Notes: generated by a model not told the origin, from the sequence alone. A stretch of 36,699 bases of DNA from Stieleria mannarensis (GCF_014154935.1 NZ_JACEHH010000069.1:1-36699), one strand, 5' to 3'. Positions 15,525-24,676 are shown, counted from the stretch's first letter. Made by a program: numbers and translations.

Positions 15525-16984
15525 TGTTCCGAACAATCAGCCTTGTCGTGGTTGTCTTGATGGTTAACGCATGCATCGAGTCTCCGGCGACCCGTCTTGC
15601 TTCTGCCCAAACCGCAACCGCAAGGCGTTGGGCGATCGCGATTCATGGCGGAGCGGGCGGCGATCCGTCGAAGTGGAGTGAGGAAAAACGCGCCGCGCGA
15701 CGGGAGGGGCTGGAGGCGGCGCTCAAGATCGGTCGTCACGTGTTGGCCGACGGCGGATCCGCTCTCGATGCCGTCGAAGCGGTGATCCGATCGATGGAAG
15801 ACGATGCCAGTTTTAATGCGGGCCGCGGCGCGGTGCTGACAAAAGAAGGCAACGCCGAGCTGGACGCGTCGATCATGGACGGCCGAACCCGAGCCTGTGG
15901 GGCGATCGCGGGTGTCACCCGAATCAAGAATCCGATCTCGACGGCGCGGCTGGTGATGACCGAAACCAAACATGTGTTGTTGGCCGGCCCAGGTGCCGAT
16001 GCGTTCGCGGCATCGCAAGACGTGCCATTGGTCGATCCGAAGTATTTTCTAAGCCGTTTGCGCGAACGATCGGATTCGGCGGCCGATTCGGCCCGGGATC
16101 CACATTTCGGCACCGTCGGTTGCGTCGCGCTCGACTCGGCTGGAAACCTGGCCGCGGGAACCAGCACCGGAGGGACGGCGAAGAAGTTGCCTGGACGTGT
16201 GGGCGATTCACCGATCGTCGGGGCCGGAACGTTTGCGGACAACGCGTCCTGTGCCGTCTCGGGAACCGGCGTGGGCGAGGAGTATATCCGCAACGCGGTG
16301 GCCTATGACATCGCCGCTCAAATGCTGTACGCCGGTCGGTCGCTGGAATCGGCCGTGACGGAGGTGATGACGGTGCGGCTCAATCCCGGTATCGGCGGTT
16401 TGATTTCCGTTTCCCACGATGGCCAGATCGTGATGCAACACAATACACTGGGGATGAGCTGCGGTGCAGCCGATAGCAGTGGTCGATTCGAAACGCAACT
16501 TGTCCTCGACAACGGGGGCCGCCCGGAATCAGACGACGCGGCAGAATCAGACGACGCGGCAGAATCAGACGACGCGGCGGCTGCCGACAGGGGCGACGCC
16601 GATGATGCGGATCAAATGGAGATCCGCCGATTGATCGGCCGACAAGCGGACGCTTGGAACGCCGGTGACATCGAGCGTTTCATGGATGTCTACTGGAAAG
16701 ACAAACGGTTGACGTTCGTCTCCGGCGGAAATGTCACGCGGGGCTGGCAGGCAACGCTGGACCGTTATCGGCAACGCTATCCGGATCAACCAACGATGGG
16801 CCGCGTCGAATTTTCGGAACTGGAGTTTCTACGATTAGACGACGATGCGTACCAAGTGCTCGGCACCTGGGAACTCAAACGCGACGATGAAACCATCGGC
16901 GGTCGATTCACCCTGGTCTTTCGCCGACAATCCGAAGGCTGGCGGATCGTGCATGACCATACGTCGGTGCGGAATCCGGAGTAG
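15524..16984 (+). CDS. Isoaspartyl peptidase/L-asparaginase fused to a SnoaL-like domain
   Basis: Translation from ATG 15524, which overlaps the pump's TGA, gives 486 residues. A signal peptide (MFRTISLVVVVLMVNAC, perhaps a lipoprotein) leads into an N-terminal-nucleophile hydrolase: WAIAIHGGAGG, ALDAVEAVIRSMEDD, FNAGRGAVLT and FGTVGCVALD. Autocleavage before Thr197 makes the catalytic threonine, and GTSTGG and GAGTFADNASCAVSGTG complete the site. It should cleave beta-aspartyl peptides or asparagine in the periplasm. After an acidic linker with three ESDDAA units, residues from about 362 form a SnoaL/DUF4440-type domain (EIRRLIGRQADAWNAGDIER to GWRIVHDHTS). The fusion is unusual, and the linker repeats are perfect at DNA level. 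Confidence 0.88.
   Translation: MFRTISLVVVVLMVNACIESPATRLASAQTATARRWAIAIHGGAGGDPSKWSEEKRAARREGLEAALKIGRHVLADGGSALDAVEAVIRSMEDDASFNAGRGAVLTKEGNAELDASIMDGRTRACGAIAGVTRIKNPISTARLVMTETKHVLLAGPGADAFAASQDVPLVDPKYFLSRLRERSDSAADSARDPHFGTVGCVALDSAGNLAAGTSTGGTAKKLPGRVGDSPIVGAGTFADNASCAVSGTGVGEEYIRNAVAYDIAAQMLYAGRSLESAVTEVMTVRLNPGIGGLISVSHDGQIVMQHNTLGMSCGAADSSGRFETQLVLDNGGRPESDDAAESDDAAESDDAAAADRGDADDADQMEIRRLIGRQADAWNAGDIERFMDVYWKDKRLTFVSGGNVTRGWQATLDRYRQRYPDQPTMGRVEFSELEFLRLDDDAYQVLGTWELKRDDETIGGRFTLVFRRQSEGWRIVHDHTSVRNPE
16526..16579 (+). repeat. 18-bp tandem repeat x3 in the linker
   Basis: GAATCAGACGACGCGGCA is repeated three times, the last copy ending in G. It encodes ESDDAA three times between the hydrolase and SnoaL-like domains, and could change in copy number by slippage without breaking the frame. 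Confidence 0.95.
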
Positions 16985-17087
16985 GCATTTATTCGATTTC
17001 GGCGGGTTAACGAACGCCTTGGCGGCTTCCGCTACGGTGATCCACCGAACTATTTCCTGTTCTCATCAACGTTGATCAATCCACTCG

Positions 17088-19760
17088 ATGCTCCGCTATG
17101 CCCTGACGATTTTTACCAGCGCGTTCTTGTTGTTCCAGGTGCAACCGATCATCGGCCGGTTCATTCTGCCCTGGTTCGGCGGAGGGCCGTCGATTTGGAC
17201 AAGCTGTTTGCTGTTTTTTCAATCGGTACTGCTGGCCGGTTATCTGTACGCGCATCTGCTTTCGACCAAGCTGTCGATTCGCATCCAGGGGATCGTTCAT
17301 TTGGCGGTGTTGGTGGCAACCGTTTTGCTGTTGCCGATCGCTCCGGATGAATCCTGGAAACCTCAGGTCGGCCAATCACCGCTCGGGCGGATCTTGCTGG
17401 TACTGATTGCGACGGTCGGCGGCCCATACTTTGTGCTGGCATCGACGGGACCGTTGATGCAAAAGTGGTTCAGCCAGACGTCGCCGGGCCGATCGCCCTA
17501 TCGCCTGTATGCGCTATCAAACATCGGATCACTGTTGGCATTGTTGAGCTATCCGTTTGCGATCGAACCCCGGTTCACGCTGGACCAGCAAGTGATCTCG
17601 TGGACGTCGTTGTACGTCGTATTCGCTTGTTCCGCCGCATGGTGCGCCGCCCGGATGCTGAAGCAAGACGCGATCGGACGTGGGGCCGATCCCGTCGGTG
17701 GACTGGATGAATCGCCAACCGCCGAGCCATCGCCTACCAAGCCTAGCCGGTTGCTCGTGTTGTTGTGGCTGTGCCTGTCGGCATCCGGGTCGGCCATGTT
17801 GCTTGCGACGACCAACCAGTTGTGTATCGATGTCGCCGCCGTGCCCTTCCTTTGGATCCTGCCTTTGAGCTTGTACCTGATCTCTTTCATCATCTGTTTC
17901 GATCACCCGAAATGGTATGACCGCCGAGCGTTCGGATTGTTGCTGATGGTCAGCACGCCACTCGCCTGTTGGGCGATCGTTTCGGGCGCCGACGTGGCGT
18001 TGGCCGAGCAAGTGGCGATCTTTTCGGCCGTGCAATTTGCCTGCTGTATGGCTTGCCACGGTGAACTCGTTCACGCGCGTCCGGATCCACGCCACTTGAC
18101 GTTGTTCTATTTGGTGATTGCGGCCGGCGGTGCGCTGGGCGGTTTTTTGGTGGCGATTGTGGCGACGAATCTTTTCACGGGCTATTGGGAGTTCCAGATC
18201 AGCCTTGTCGCCTGTTGCTCGTTTGCGTTGATCGCCGCGTGTCGCCAGCGAATTTGGGACGTGGTGCCGTCAGCGGCGTTTTGGTTATGGGTCGGGGGAG
18301 CGTTGGCAGCCTGCGGAGCGATTGCGGCCTTGGTTTGGACGCACCATCACGAGTCGCTCAGGGCGGCCGATCGCGTCGCGATGTTCGGCGGGCTGGGGCT
18401 GTCGCTTGTGTTGGGAATGATCGTGATCGGCACGCGAACTGGAAATCCGATTTCTGCCCGGACGTGGTACTTCTGGGGCGCTGTGCCGATCGCTTGGATG
18501 ATCGCCTGGGGACGGTGGCGGGTTCCCGACGTCATGACAATCAGCTTGGGCAGCCAACTTGTGCTGGCCTCCGTTCTTGCGTGGAGCATTGCATTTTTTG
18601 CACAGTCGATGCTGAAACGATTTGGTCAGCGAATCGAGTGTTTATTGACGCGTGCGGTGATCCTGGTGTCCGCGGTTCTGTTGCTCGCACTGGCCTATCA
18701 GCAACAGATCCTGACGCCGACGCAAGCGGCAACCGTGCTGTTGGTCGGTGTGGCAGGATTGGCTGTTCCGTGGGGATTCAGGCGTCTGCGATCGACGCGT
18801 CAACCGTCACTGAGCGAGGGAACACCACGCGATGGAATACTGGGCATCGGTTACCTGGCCCCTGTGGCCGCGTTGGTGGCGATCATGGGATACGAGTTGT
18901 GGCAGGTTGCCGAGACAAGGTCGCGCGGAGAGGTCCACCGATCGCGAAATTTCTACGGTGTGTTGAGCGTCGACTACCGCCCTGCCTGGGAAGACGACGG
19001 GGTTGTAATTCCGGCCCGGTACCGGCTGGAACATGGCCAAATCCTGCATGGCGTTCAGTACGACGATGACGACTGGAGAAGGCGACCGACGACCTACTAC
19101 GGTCAAGAAAGCGGCATCGGTCTGGCGATCCAGACGATCCGCGATCAGAAGATGCCGGAGCGGTCCATCCGCGTCGGTGTCGTCGGACTGGGGGCCGGCA
19201 CGATCGCCGCCTATGGCGAAGCAAACGACACGTTTCGCTTTTACGAGATCAATCCTGCGGTCCAAGAATTGTCCGGCCGGTTCTTTACTTACCTGCGGGA
19301 TTCCGCGGCCAACACGCAAGTGCAACTCGGCGACGCAAGAATCGTCATGGAACGGGAACTTCAAGACGACCAAGGGCAACGGTTGGATGTCTTGGCGATC
19401 GATGCCTTTAGCAGCGACGCGATTCCGGTGCACTTGCTGACCGCGGAGTGTGGGGAAACCTATCGCGCGCACCTTGCCGACGACGGCATCTTGGTGATCC
19501 ACATTTCGAATCGATTCCTCGATCTGGGGCCGGTCGTTCGCGGTTTGGCCGACACGATCGGTTGGCAGTCCGTCCGCATCAGCAACGACAAAGACACGTC
19601 CGCAGGCGTGTTCGCGTCGACCTGGGTGCTGCTGACGGGTTCCTCAGAGCTTGCCGAGCGGTTGAAATCAAGTCCGGCGTATGAACCCTGGCGCGACGAG
19701 GAAACGGTTCTGATTTGGACCGATAATTATTCCGGCGTTTGGGAACTCCTTTCGCTGTAG
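17088..19760 (+). CDS. Fused multi-pass membrane / spermidine-synthase-like protein
   Basis: This 890-residue protein starts MLRYALTIFTSAFLLFQVQP without a cleavable signal. Residues 1-600 hold about 13-15 hydrophobic segments, in the pattern annotated as fused MFS/spermidine synthase (LPWFGGGPSIWTSCLLFFQS, PLMQKWFSQ, YALSNIGSLLALLSYP). Residues 640-870 form a Rossmann SAM/aminopropyltransferase fold: VGVVGLGAGTIAAYG, FYEINPAVQEL, LGDARIVME and LAIDAFSSDAIPVHLLT. This class is widespread but its substrate is unsettled; true polyamine synthesis is doubtful because the fold is tied to a membrane part. It stands alone after the efflux operon, with 103 bp before it. Confidence 0.88.
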   Translation: MLRYALTIFTSAFLLFQVQPIIGRFILPWFGGGPSIWTSCLLFFQSVLLAGYLYAHLLSTKLSIRIQGIVHLAVLVATVLLLPIAPDESWKPQVGQSPLGRILLVLIATVGGPYFVLASTGPLMQKWFSQTSPGRSPYRLYALSNIGSLLALLSYPFAIEPRFTLDQQVISWTSLYVVFACSAAWCAARMLKQDAIGRGADPVGGLDESPTAEPSPTKPSRLLVLLWLCLSASGSAMLLATTNQLCIDVAAVPFLWILPLSLYLISFIICFDHPKWYDRRAFGLLLMVSTPLACWAIVSGADVALAEQVAIFSAVQFACCMACHGELVHARPDPRHLTLFYLVIAAGGALGGFLVAIVATNLFTGYWEFQISLVACCSFALIAACRQRIWDVVPSAAFWLWVGGALAACGAIAALVWTHHHESLRAADRVAMFGGLGLSLVLGMIVIGTRTGNPISARTWYFWGAVPIAWMIAWGRWRVPDVMTISLGSQLVLASVLAWSIAFFAQSMLKRFGQRIECLLTRAVILVSAVLLLALAYQQQILTPTQAATVLLVGVAGLAVPWGFRRLRSTRQPSLSEGTPRDGILGIGYLAPVAALVAIMGYELWQVAETRSRGEVHRSRNFYGVLSVDYRPAWEDDGVVIPARYRLEHGQILHGVQYDDDDWRRRPTTYYGQESGIGLAIQTIRDQKMPERSIRVGVVGLGAGTIAAYGEANDTFRFYEINPAVQELSGRFFTYLRDSAANTQVQLGDARIVMERELQDDQGQRLDVLAIDAFSSDAIPVHLLTAECGETYRAHLADDGILVIHISNRFLDLGPVVRGLADTIGWQSVRISNDKDTSAGVFASTWVLLTGSSELAERLKSSPAYEPWRDEETVLIWTDNYSGVWELLSL

Positions 19761-19777
19761 ACGCAGCACTCGCGAGC

Positions 19778-21424
19778 TCATTGATCTTCAGGTTGGTCGA
19801 GACGGATCATTGTCCATTGCTGCGTCTCGCCATCCTCAAAATGAAGTAACGCATCGGCTTCACTCTCTGTCAAATTGTAAATGCCCGATTCCATGATCGG
19901 CCAACTCGCACCCACTTTTGCCCAAGCGGCACGCTGGCTTTCTTGATCGACGGTTCCTTCGACCTCGAATGCTTCGTCGGTCGAGGTGTTTTGGAACGTG
20001 CCTGCAATAATGCCTTCTTTGGTAACGGCAAGTTGCAAGAACAGTGTTGCATCTTCGGCAGAGCCGCCGTCGATCGTCAAGGCAAACACTCCCAATGGCA
20101 GCCACTCAACTTCAGCCGGTGGAACCTCCGGAACGCTTGCGGCAATCTCTTGCGCCTGTTGAGCGTACTCGGCGGACGTGCAAATCACTTCGTTGTTGTA
20201 GTAGACGTTGTTGTCTTCATAGTACAAGTTGTCACCGTAGCTGTAGTACACCGGAGCCGAACTCCAGTTGCCAGCGAACCAACCGGTCACGGCACCGGCG
20301 CTGGCCCATTTCCACCAGTTGTTGTTGTAGCGACCCCAGTTCCATCGCCAACTAGGATATCGCCCCCAATAGCCTGGGCCGTAAACCGGCAGATGCCCTG
20401 GGCGGGGAGGTCGGTAGCCTGGCGGACGATAACCAGGAGGACGCTGTCCCGGCGGACGCCAGCCCGGTGGACGAGTCCCCGGCGGTCGCTGTCCCGGCGG
20501 ACGAGTCCCCGGCGGACGAGTCCCCGGCGGACGAGTCCCCGGCGGACGTTGCCCCGGCGGACGCGTATCTGGCGGGCGCTGTCCCGGCGGGCGAGTATCC
20601 GGCGGGCGCTGTCCCGGCGGGCGAGTATCCGGCGGGCGCTGTCCCGGCGGGCGAGTGCTCGGAGGATCGACGACTCCAGGCAATTGGACGGGCCGCTCGA
20701 TCGCCCCAGGACGATCACCGCCCGCTGGGCGGTTTCCCGAACCAGGACGATCACCACTGCCTGGCAGCGGCCGCGCCGGTAGTGTCGTCGGACGCTCGCC
20801 TGCTCCCGGCCGGGTTCCGGGCCGAGTGCCCGGCGCAGGAAGTGTTGAAGGACGGTTTTGCAAGAAATCACCGGCCGGGTTGGACGGACGGGTACTCGGC
20901 ATCCCGCCAGGTCGCGTCGCCGGACGACCAAGGTCCAGAAAGTCATGAAGCTGCCCCTGCGACGGTCGCCCGGTCGAAGGAAAGCCTGTTCCGGGTCGAG
21001 TCGAAGGCAGCGACGGTCGAGTCGAAGGCAGCGACGGTCGGGTGGAAGGTAGCGACGGTCGGGTGGAAGGTAGCGACGGCCGGGTGGAAGGTAGCGAGGG
21101 TCGGGTGGAGGGGCGACTGGATGGCAGCGACGGCCGGGTGGACGGTCGGCTGGAAGGCAGCGAGGGTCGGGTGGAAGGCCGACTGGATGGCAGCGAGGGT
21201 GGAGATGGTCTCGTTGCAGGCCTGGACGGACGATTGATCGAAGGCGACGGTCGTTGGATCGATGGTGATGGACGACTTCTCCCGCCCCCACCGCCTCGAC
21301 TGATTCCGCCTCCACCGCCTCGGCTGATTCCGCCCCCACGTCCGCGGCCTTGAGCCAGGCACTCGCTTCCGGCCCAGATGAACAGACACAGCAAACAGCC
21401 GGCGGTCGCAATTTCACGCTTCAT
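19778..21424 (-). CDS. Secreted Gly- and Arg/Pro-repeat protein (mu-protocadherin-like)
   Basis: The ATG at 21424 gives 548 residues with a signal peptide, MKREIATAGCLLCLFIWAGS, cut after CLAQG. A Gly/Arg-rich part (GISRGGGGG twice) is followed by tandem TRPSLPSS/TRPSLPST units, a second Pro/Arg tract of TRPPGQRPPD units, and then a Tyr/Trp/Asn-rich conserved segment (GYWGRYPSWRWNWGRYNNNW, WFAGNWSSAPVYYSYGDNLY). The last 130 residues form a beta-rich domain (GVFALTIDGGSAEDATLFLQ, TQQWTMIRL). Similar planctomycete proteins are labelled cell-surface mu-protocadherin-like. A structural or cell-wall role is inferred from the repeats; the positive charge would suit binding to anionic polymers. The upstream frame to 21547 is rejected because it hides the signal. 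Confidence 0.8.
   Translation of the reverse strand: MKREIATAGCLLCLFIWAGSECLAQGRGRGGGISRGGGGGISRGGGGGRSRPSPSIQRPSPSINRPSRPATRPSPPSLPSSRPSTRPSLPSSRPSTRPSLPSSRPSTRPSLPSTRPSLPSTRPSLPSTRPSLPSTRPSLPSTRPGTGFPSTGRPSQGQLHDFLDLGRPATRPGGMPSTRPSNPAGDFLQNRPSTLPAPGTRPGTRPGAGERPTTLPARPLPGSGDRPGSGNRPAGGDRPGAIERPVQLPGVVDPPSTRPPGQRPPDTRPPGQRPPDTRPPGQRPPDTRPPGQRPPGTRPPGTRPPGTRPPGQRPPGTRPPGWRPPGQRPPGYRPPGYRPPRPGHLPVYGPGYWGRYPSWRWNWGRYNNNWWKWASAGAVTGWFAGNWSSAPVYYSYGDNLYYEDNNVYYNNEVICTSAEYAQQAQEIAASVPEVPPAEVEWLPLGVFALTIDGGSAEDATLFLQLAVTKEGIIAGTFQNTSTDEAFEVEGTVDQESQRAAWAKVGASWPIMESGIYNLTESEADALLHFEDGETQQWTMIRLDQPEDQ
20455..20665 (-). repeat. 15/30-bp tandem repeats coding RPPGQRPPD units
   Basis: On the plus strand GTCCCCGGCGGACGA recurs about four times. 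It is followed by three copies of a 30-bp unit, GTATCCGGCGGGCGC plus TGTCCCGGCGGGCGA. They keep frame with the protein on the minus strand. Confidence 0.9.
20997..21200 (-). repeat. 21/42-bp tandem repeats coding RPSLPS-type units
   Basis: Units related to GGTCGGGTGGAAGGTAGCGAC recur many times with small changes. They encode TRPSLPST and TRPSLPSSRPS repeats on the minus strand. Confidence 0.85.
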
Positions 21425-21468
21425 GAATCTGTTCAGATCAAAGGGACGAGAACGATGGCAACCAATAG

Positions 21469-21518
21469 CCGCAAAAAGGAAGAGGACGTCCCTGCCACGG
21501 TGCGCCGTCTTTTTGCGG
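21469..21518. terminator. Inverted repeat between two minus-strand genes
   Basis: CCGCAAAAAG (21469-21478) and CTTTTTGCGG (21509-21518) are exact inverses separated by 30 bp. The repeat lies downstream of the SnoaL-like gene (ends at 21565 on the minus strand) and just upstream of the Arg/Pro-repeat gene. A weak terminator or mRNA leader hairpin fits; the long loop makes this uncertain. Confidence 0.4.
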
Positions 21519-21564
21519 GGCTTTCCATCATAACGGGGAGTCCACATTATTTCGCACGCCTCTT

Positions 21565-22485
21565 TTACTTGCGTTGAAGAATGACTTCTTCGGTGTTTGG
21601 CAGGAGTTGGCCATCGACGATTCGGTTAAATTTTCGCCACGTGATTTCGCCGCGATCGGTCTGACCGATCATGCTCGTGGCCGATCCGGATGCACCGTCG
21701 GCCAGCGTGGCGACTGACTGAACGATCCAAGCATCGCCGTTGTGCGACCATTCGCCCTGGACAAAACTGCCGTTGGAATCGAATAACCAACTGCGAATTT
21801 GGTTGCGTTTGGCGTCCCAGCCAATGATTTGCAGCCCCGATGACTCGACGTCTTCTTCGGAATAGACCTTGTAGGTTCGACTTAGAAAATTTTGGTTCGC
21901 CGTCCACTGGCAATCGATTTCGATCGCGCCACCGTCGTCTCCGTTGGTCCACTGCCCGACCAAAAATTCAAGTCCCTGCAGGTGCTCGTAGTTCGAAGGC
22001 CGTTCTTCGACCACTTCTTCGCTGACCCGGTCGATCAGCCATCGGCCGTCGCGTTCGACATAAACGGCGCGGAACGCCGTGCTTTCGCTCGACTCAGACC
22101 GAGCGATCACGGCGGTTCCGTATTCCAGTGCGACGTTGGGCGAGATAAATTCGATCGACTGCATCTGCAACGCCAACTTCGGTGCATCATCATCCGTCAA
22201 GATCGCGGTGAACTCGTCTTTGAGCGCGTCATGACCGACGAACCGCTCACCACTGGAAAGGCTGACATAGACGCCATCGGTCGACCAGAAAGAAATCAGT
22301 TTGTCGACATCCTTGGCGTTGAATGCGGCGACATAAGCCTCGATCGCCGCTCGGATTTTTTCCTGGTCTTCGGACTGCTGATCGGACTGCGGTGTCTCTT
22401 GCCCCGGCAAGTCCTGTCCGGCTGCGACTGAGGCCAACGCCACAACCACCGCGAAGAACCATCGGGGGGCAAAATTATCAAGCAT
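21565..22485 (-). CDS. Secreted SnoaL-like (DUF4440) protein with DUF1579-like tail
   Basis: The ATG at 22485 has GGAGG eight bases upstream and gives 306 residues with a signal peptide (MLDNFAPRWFFAVVVALASV, cut after AAGQ). Residues 40-150 form an NTF2/SnoaL-like cone: IRAAIEAYVAAFNAKDVDKL, ISFWSTDGVYVSLSSGERFV and VYVERDGRWLIDRVSEE. Residues 160-306 (YEHLQGLEFLVGQWTNGDDG to ITWRKFNRIVDG) are a beta-barrel resembling the lipocalin-like DUF1579. Such two-domain secreted proteins are frequent in Planctomycetes, and their ligand is unknown. The frame extends upstream to 22776 but that part is Pro/Arg-rich nonsense antisense to nothing conserved. Confidence 0.82.
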   Translation of the reverse strand: MLDNFAPRWFFAVVVALASVAAGQDLPGQETPQSDQQSEDQEKIRAAIEAYVAAFNAKDVDKLISFWSTDGVYVSLSSGERFVGHDALKDEFTAILTDDDAPKLALQMQSIEFISPNVALEYGTAVIARSESSESTAFRAVYVERDGRWLIDRVSEEVVEERPSNYEHLQGLEFLVGQWTNGDDGGAIEIDCQWTANQNFLSRTYKVYSEEDVESSGLQIIGWDAKRNQIRSWLFDSNGSFVQGEWSHNGDAWIVQSVATLADGASGSATSMIGQTDRGEITWRKFNRIVDGQLLPNTEEVILQRK

Positions 22486-22627
22486 CGCACATGCCTCCGG
22501 GAGAAACGTTGTCAATGACGAAGTGTAGTCGATCAGCGCCCGCAGCGCACCACTTATCGAGTGGTCAGCGAGTGCTAAATTTTCGAGTTGCGTTTGTCGG
22601 ACGGAAAAGCGATCCGTTGGAGGGGGG

Positions 22628-24676
22628 TCACGACTCGTCGTGGTTGGGGTGATAGGCGGCGATGACCTCTTGTTGGATGTTCGGCGGTGCGGGTTCTTCG
22701 TGACTGTGTTCCACGGTGAACGACCCGGAACCGGCGGCGATGCTCTTGAGCTGGTTGGCATACGATTGCAACTCACTCAGCGGCGCGAGGGCTTTGATCG
22801 TGCAGCGGTCGTCTTCCATCTGGGTGTCGGTGACGCGCCCACGGCGAACCGAAAGGTCACTGGTGACGTCGCCGAGGTACTGACCGGGCACGTGGACTTC
22901 GACGTTCCCATAGGGTTCCAGCAGAACCGGGTGCGCCTTCAGAACCGCGTCGATAAAGGCTTTTCGTCCCGCGGTGATGAACGCGATCTCCTTGCTGTCC
23001 ACGTCGTGGTGTTTGCCGTCGTAGACTTCGACGCGAACGCCGGTCATCGGGTAGCCGGCGACCGCGCCGTCATCGAGCACTTGGCGGATGCCTTTTTCGA
23101 TCGAAGACATAAACTGTTTGGGGATGGAACCGCCGACCGTTTTGTTTTCGAATTCGAATCCCGTCGGGTGATCCTCCGGCAGCGGGGCGACTCGCAAGTA
23201 GACCTCGCCGAATTGACCGGCCCCACCGGTTTGCTTCTTATGACGATGATGGCCCTCGGCCGGCAATGTGATCGTCTCTTTGTAGGCGACCTTGGGCTGC
23301 GACGTTTCCAGTTCAATGCCGTACTGGTTGGCCAGCTTTTCGAGCACGATGCGGAGGTGCAGTTCGCCCAGACCACGCAGGACGGTTTGCTTGGTTGCGG
23401 CGACGCGTTCGAGTTTCAAGCACGGGTCTTCGTCTTGCAGCTTGTGCATCGCGGCGGAGAATTTCGTTTCGTCGGCGTGACTTTTCAATTCGACGGCCAA
23501 TCCGTACATCGGTTTGGGCAATTCCAAGGGCAGCAACAGCGGCGGGTCTTCGGGGGTGGCTCCGTCGTGCAGAACCCCATCGAAATGGATTTCGTCGACT
23601 TTGGAGATCGCACCGATCTCGCCCGGTCCGATCGCCTCGGTTTCTTTGTGGTCTTTTCCTTGCAACCGCATCACGTGACTGATGCGCAGCGGTTTGCGTC
23701 CGTCGTCGATGAACAGTTCAGACTTTTGACGCACAATCCCCTGGTGAACCCGAAAGATCCCCAGCTTTCCGACATGTTTATCGGTGGCGACCTGAAAAAC
23801 GTGAGCGATGGTGGGTTTGTCGGCATCGAATTCCGTCTTCAACGGCTTGCCGCCCTGGATAAAGGGCCGCGGGTTGCCTTCCAGCGGACTGGGCAACAAC
23901 GATGCCGTGACGTGCAGCAGGTGTTTGATCCCGGCACCGGTTTTCGCCGACGCGTAAACGATCGGGACCAAGTGGCCTTCGCGGAGCGCCCGTTCAAACG
24001 CGTCGTGCAACTCGGTGGGATCGAGTTGGTTCGCTCCGGCATCCAGATAGGTCTCGGTCAAATGCTCGTCGACTTCCACCACCTGTTCGACGATTTGAGT
24101 GTGGGCCGCCTCGGCCGAACTGAATGCAGTCACGTCATGGGCGTCCGTCTCGAAAACCTCCACCACGCCCGACATGTCCGGTTTGGGCATGTTGATCGGC
24201 AGGCAAACTTCGCCGAACACCGTGCGAATCTGGCGGGTCAGTTTCTCCAGATCCGCCTCTTCGACGTCCATCTTGTTGACCAAAATCATCCGCGGCAGAT
24301 TCCGCTCGGTCGCCACCCGCATCAGTCGACGTGTCTCGCTTTCGACCCCTTTGGCCGCATCGATCACAATCACCACCGTTTCGACCGCGGGGAAACAGGC
24401 GATCGCGTGGCCGATGAAATCGGACATCCCCGGCGTGTCGATCAAATTGACGTGATGTTGCTCGTGAAAAAAATGAACGACGCTCGGGGCGAGCGAATGC
24501 TGATATTGATGCTCCTCGTCGCTGAAATCGCTGACCGTGTTGCCTTCTTCGACCGTGCCGAGCCGCTTGATTTCGCCGGCGGCAAACAATAACCGCTCAC
24601 ACAATGTGGTCTTTCCAGATCCGGTCTGGCCACAGAAACAAAGATTCCGAATCAATTCTGGCTGAGGGACGGCCAT
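22628..24676 (-). CDS. EF-G-like translation GTPase
   Basis: This 682-residue protein has the full EF-G domain order. The G domain shows an atypical P-loop (FCGQTGSGKTTLCERLLF; housekeeping EF-G has GHVDAGKTT), LIDTPGMSDF and LVNKMD. Domain II starts near FQVATDKHVGKLGIFRVHQG. Domain III is CLKLERVAATKQTVLRGLGE, with LHLRIVLEKL. Domain IV is HRHKKQTGGAGQFGEVYLRV. Domain V is EPYGNVEVHVPGQYLGDV. The P-loop and EGNTVSDFSDEE near switch I place it in the EF-G-like group found beside the housekeeping EF-G in several phyla. It probably binds ribosomes, but whether it translocates is unknown. No ribosomal protein or tuf genes adjoin, which supports a secondary copy. Confidence 0.88.
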   Translation of the reverse strand: MAVPQPELIRNLCFCGQTGSGKTTLCERLLFAAGEIKRLGTVEEGNTVSDFSDEEHQYQHSLAPSVVHFFHEQHHVNLIDTPGMSDFIGHAIACFPAVETVVIVIDAAKGVESETRRLMRVATERNLPRMILVNKMDVEEADLEKLTRQIRTVFGEVCLPINMPKPDMSGVVEVFETDAHDVTAFSSAEAAHTQIVEQVVEVDEHLTETYLDAGANQLDPTELHDAFERALREGHLVPIVYASAKTGAGIKHLLHVTASLLPSPLEGNPRPFIQGGKPLKTEFDADKPTIAHVFQVATDKHVGKLGIFRVHQGIVRQKSELFIDDGRKPLRISHVMRLQGKDHKETEAIGPGEIGAISKVDEIHFDGVLHDGATPEDPPLLLPLELPKPMYGLAVELKSHADETKFSAAMHKLQDEDPCLKLERVAATKQTVLRGLGELHLRIVLEKLANQYGIELETSQPKVAYKETITLPAEGHHRHKKQTGGAGQFGEVYLRVAPLPEDHPTGFEFENKTVGGSIPKQFMSSIEKGIRQVLDDGAVAGYPMTGVRVEVYDGKHHDVDSKEIAFITAGRKAFIDAVLKAHPVLLEPYGNVEVHVPGQYLGDVTSDLSVRRGRVTDTQMEDDRCTIKALAPLSELQSYANQLKSIAAGSGSFTVEHSHEEPAPPNIQQEVIAAYHPNHDES

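Noticed and set aside
20467..21237. Plus-strand 256-codon frame within the repeat protein gene
   Set aside because: It is the complement of tandem repeats; the minus-strand product has a signal peptide and a conserved C-terminus.
22640..24592. Plus-strand frame of 650 codons antisense to the EF-G-like gene
   Set aside because: It lies wholly inside a certain gene and shows no motifs; same GC-bias effect.
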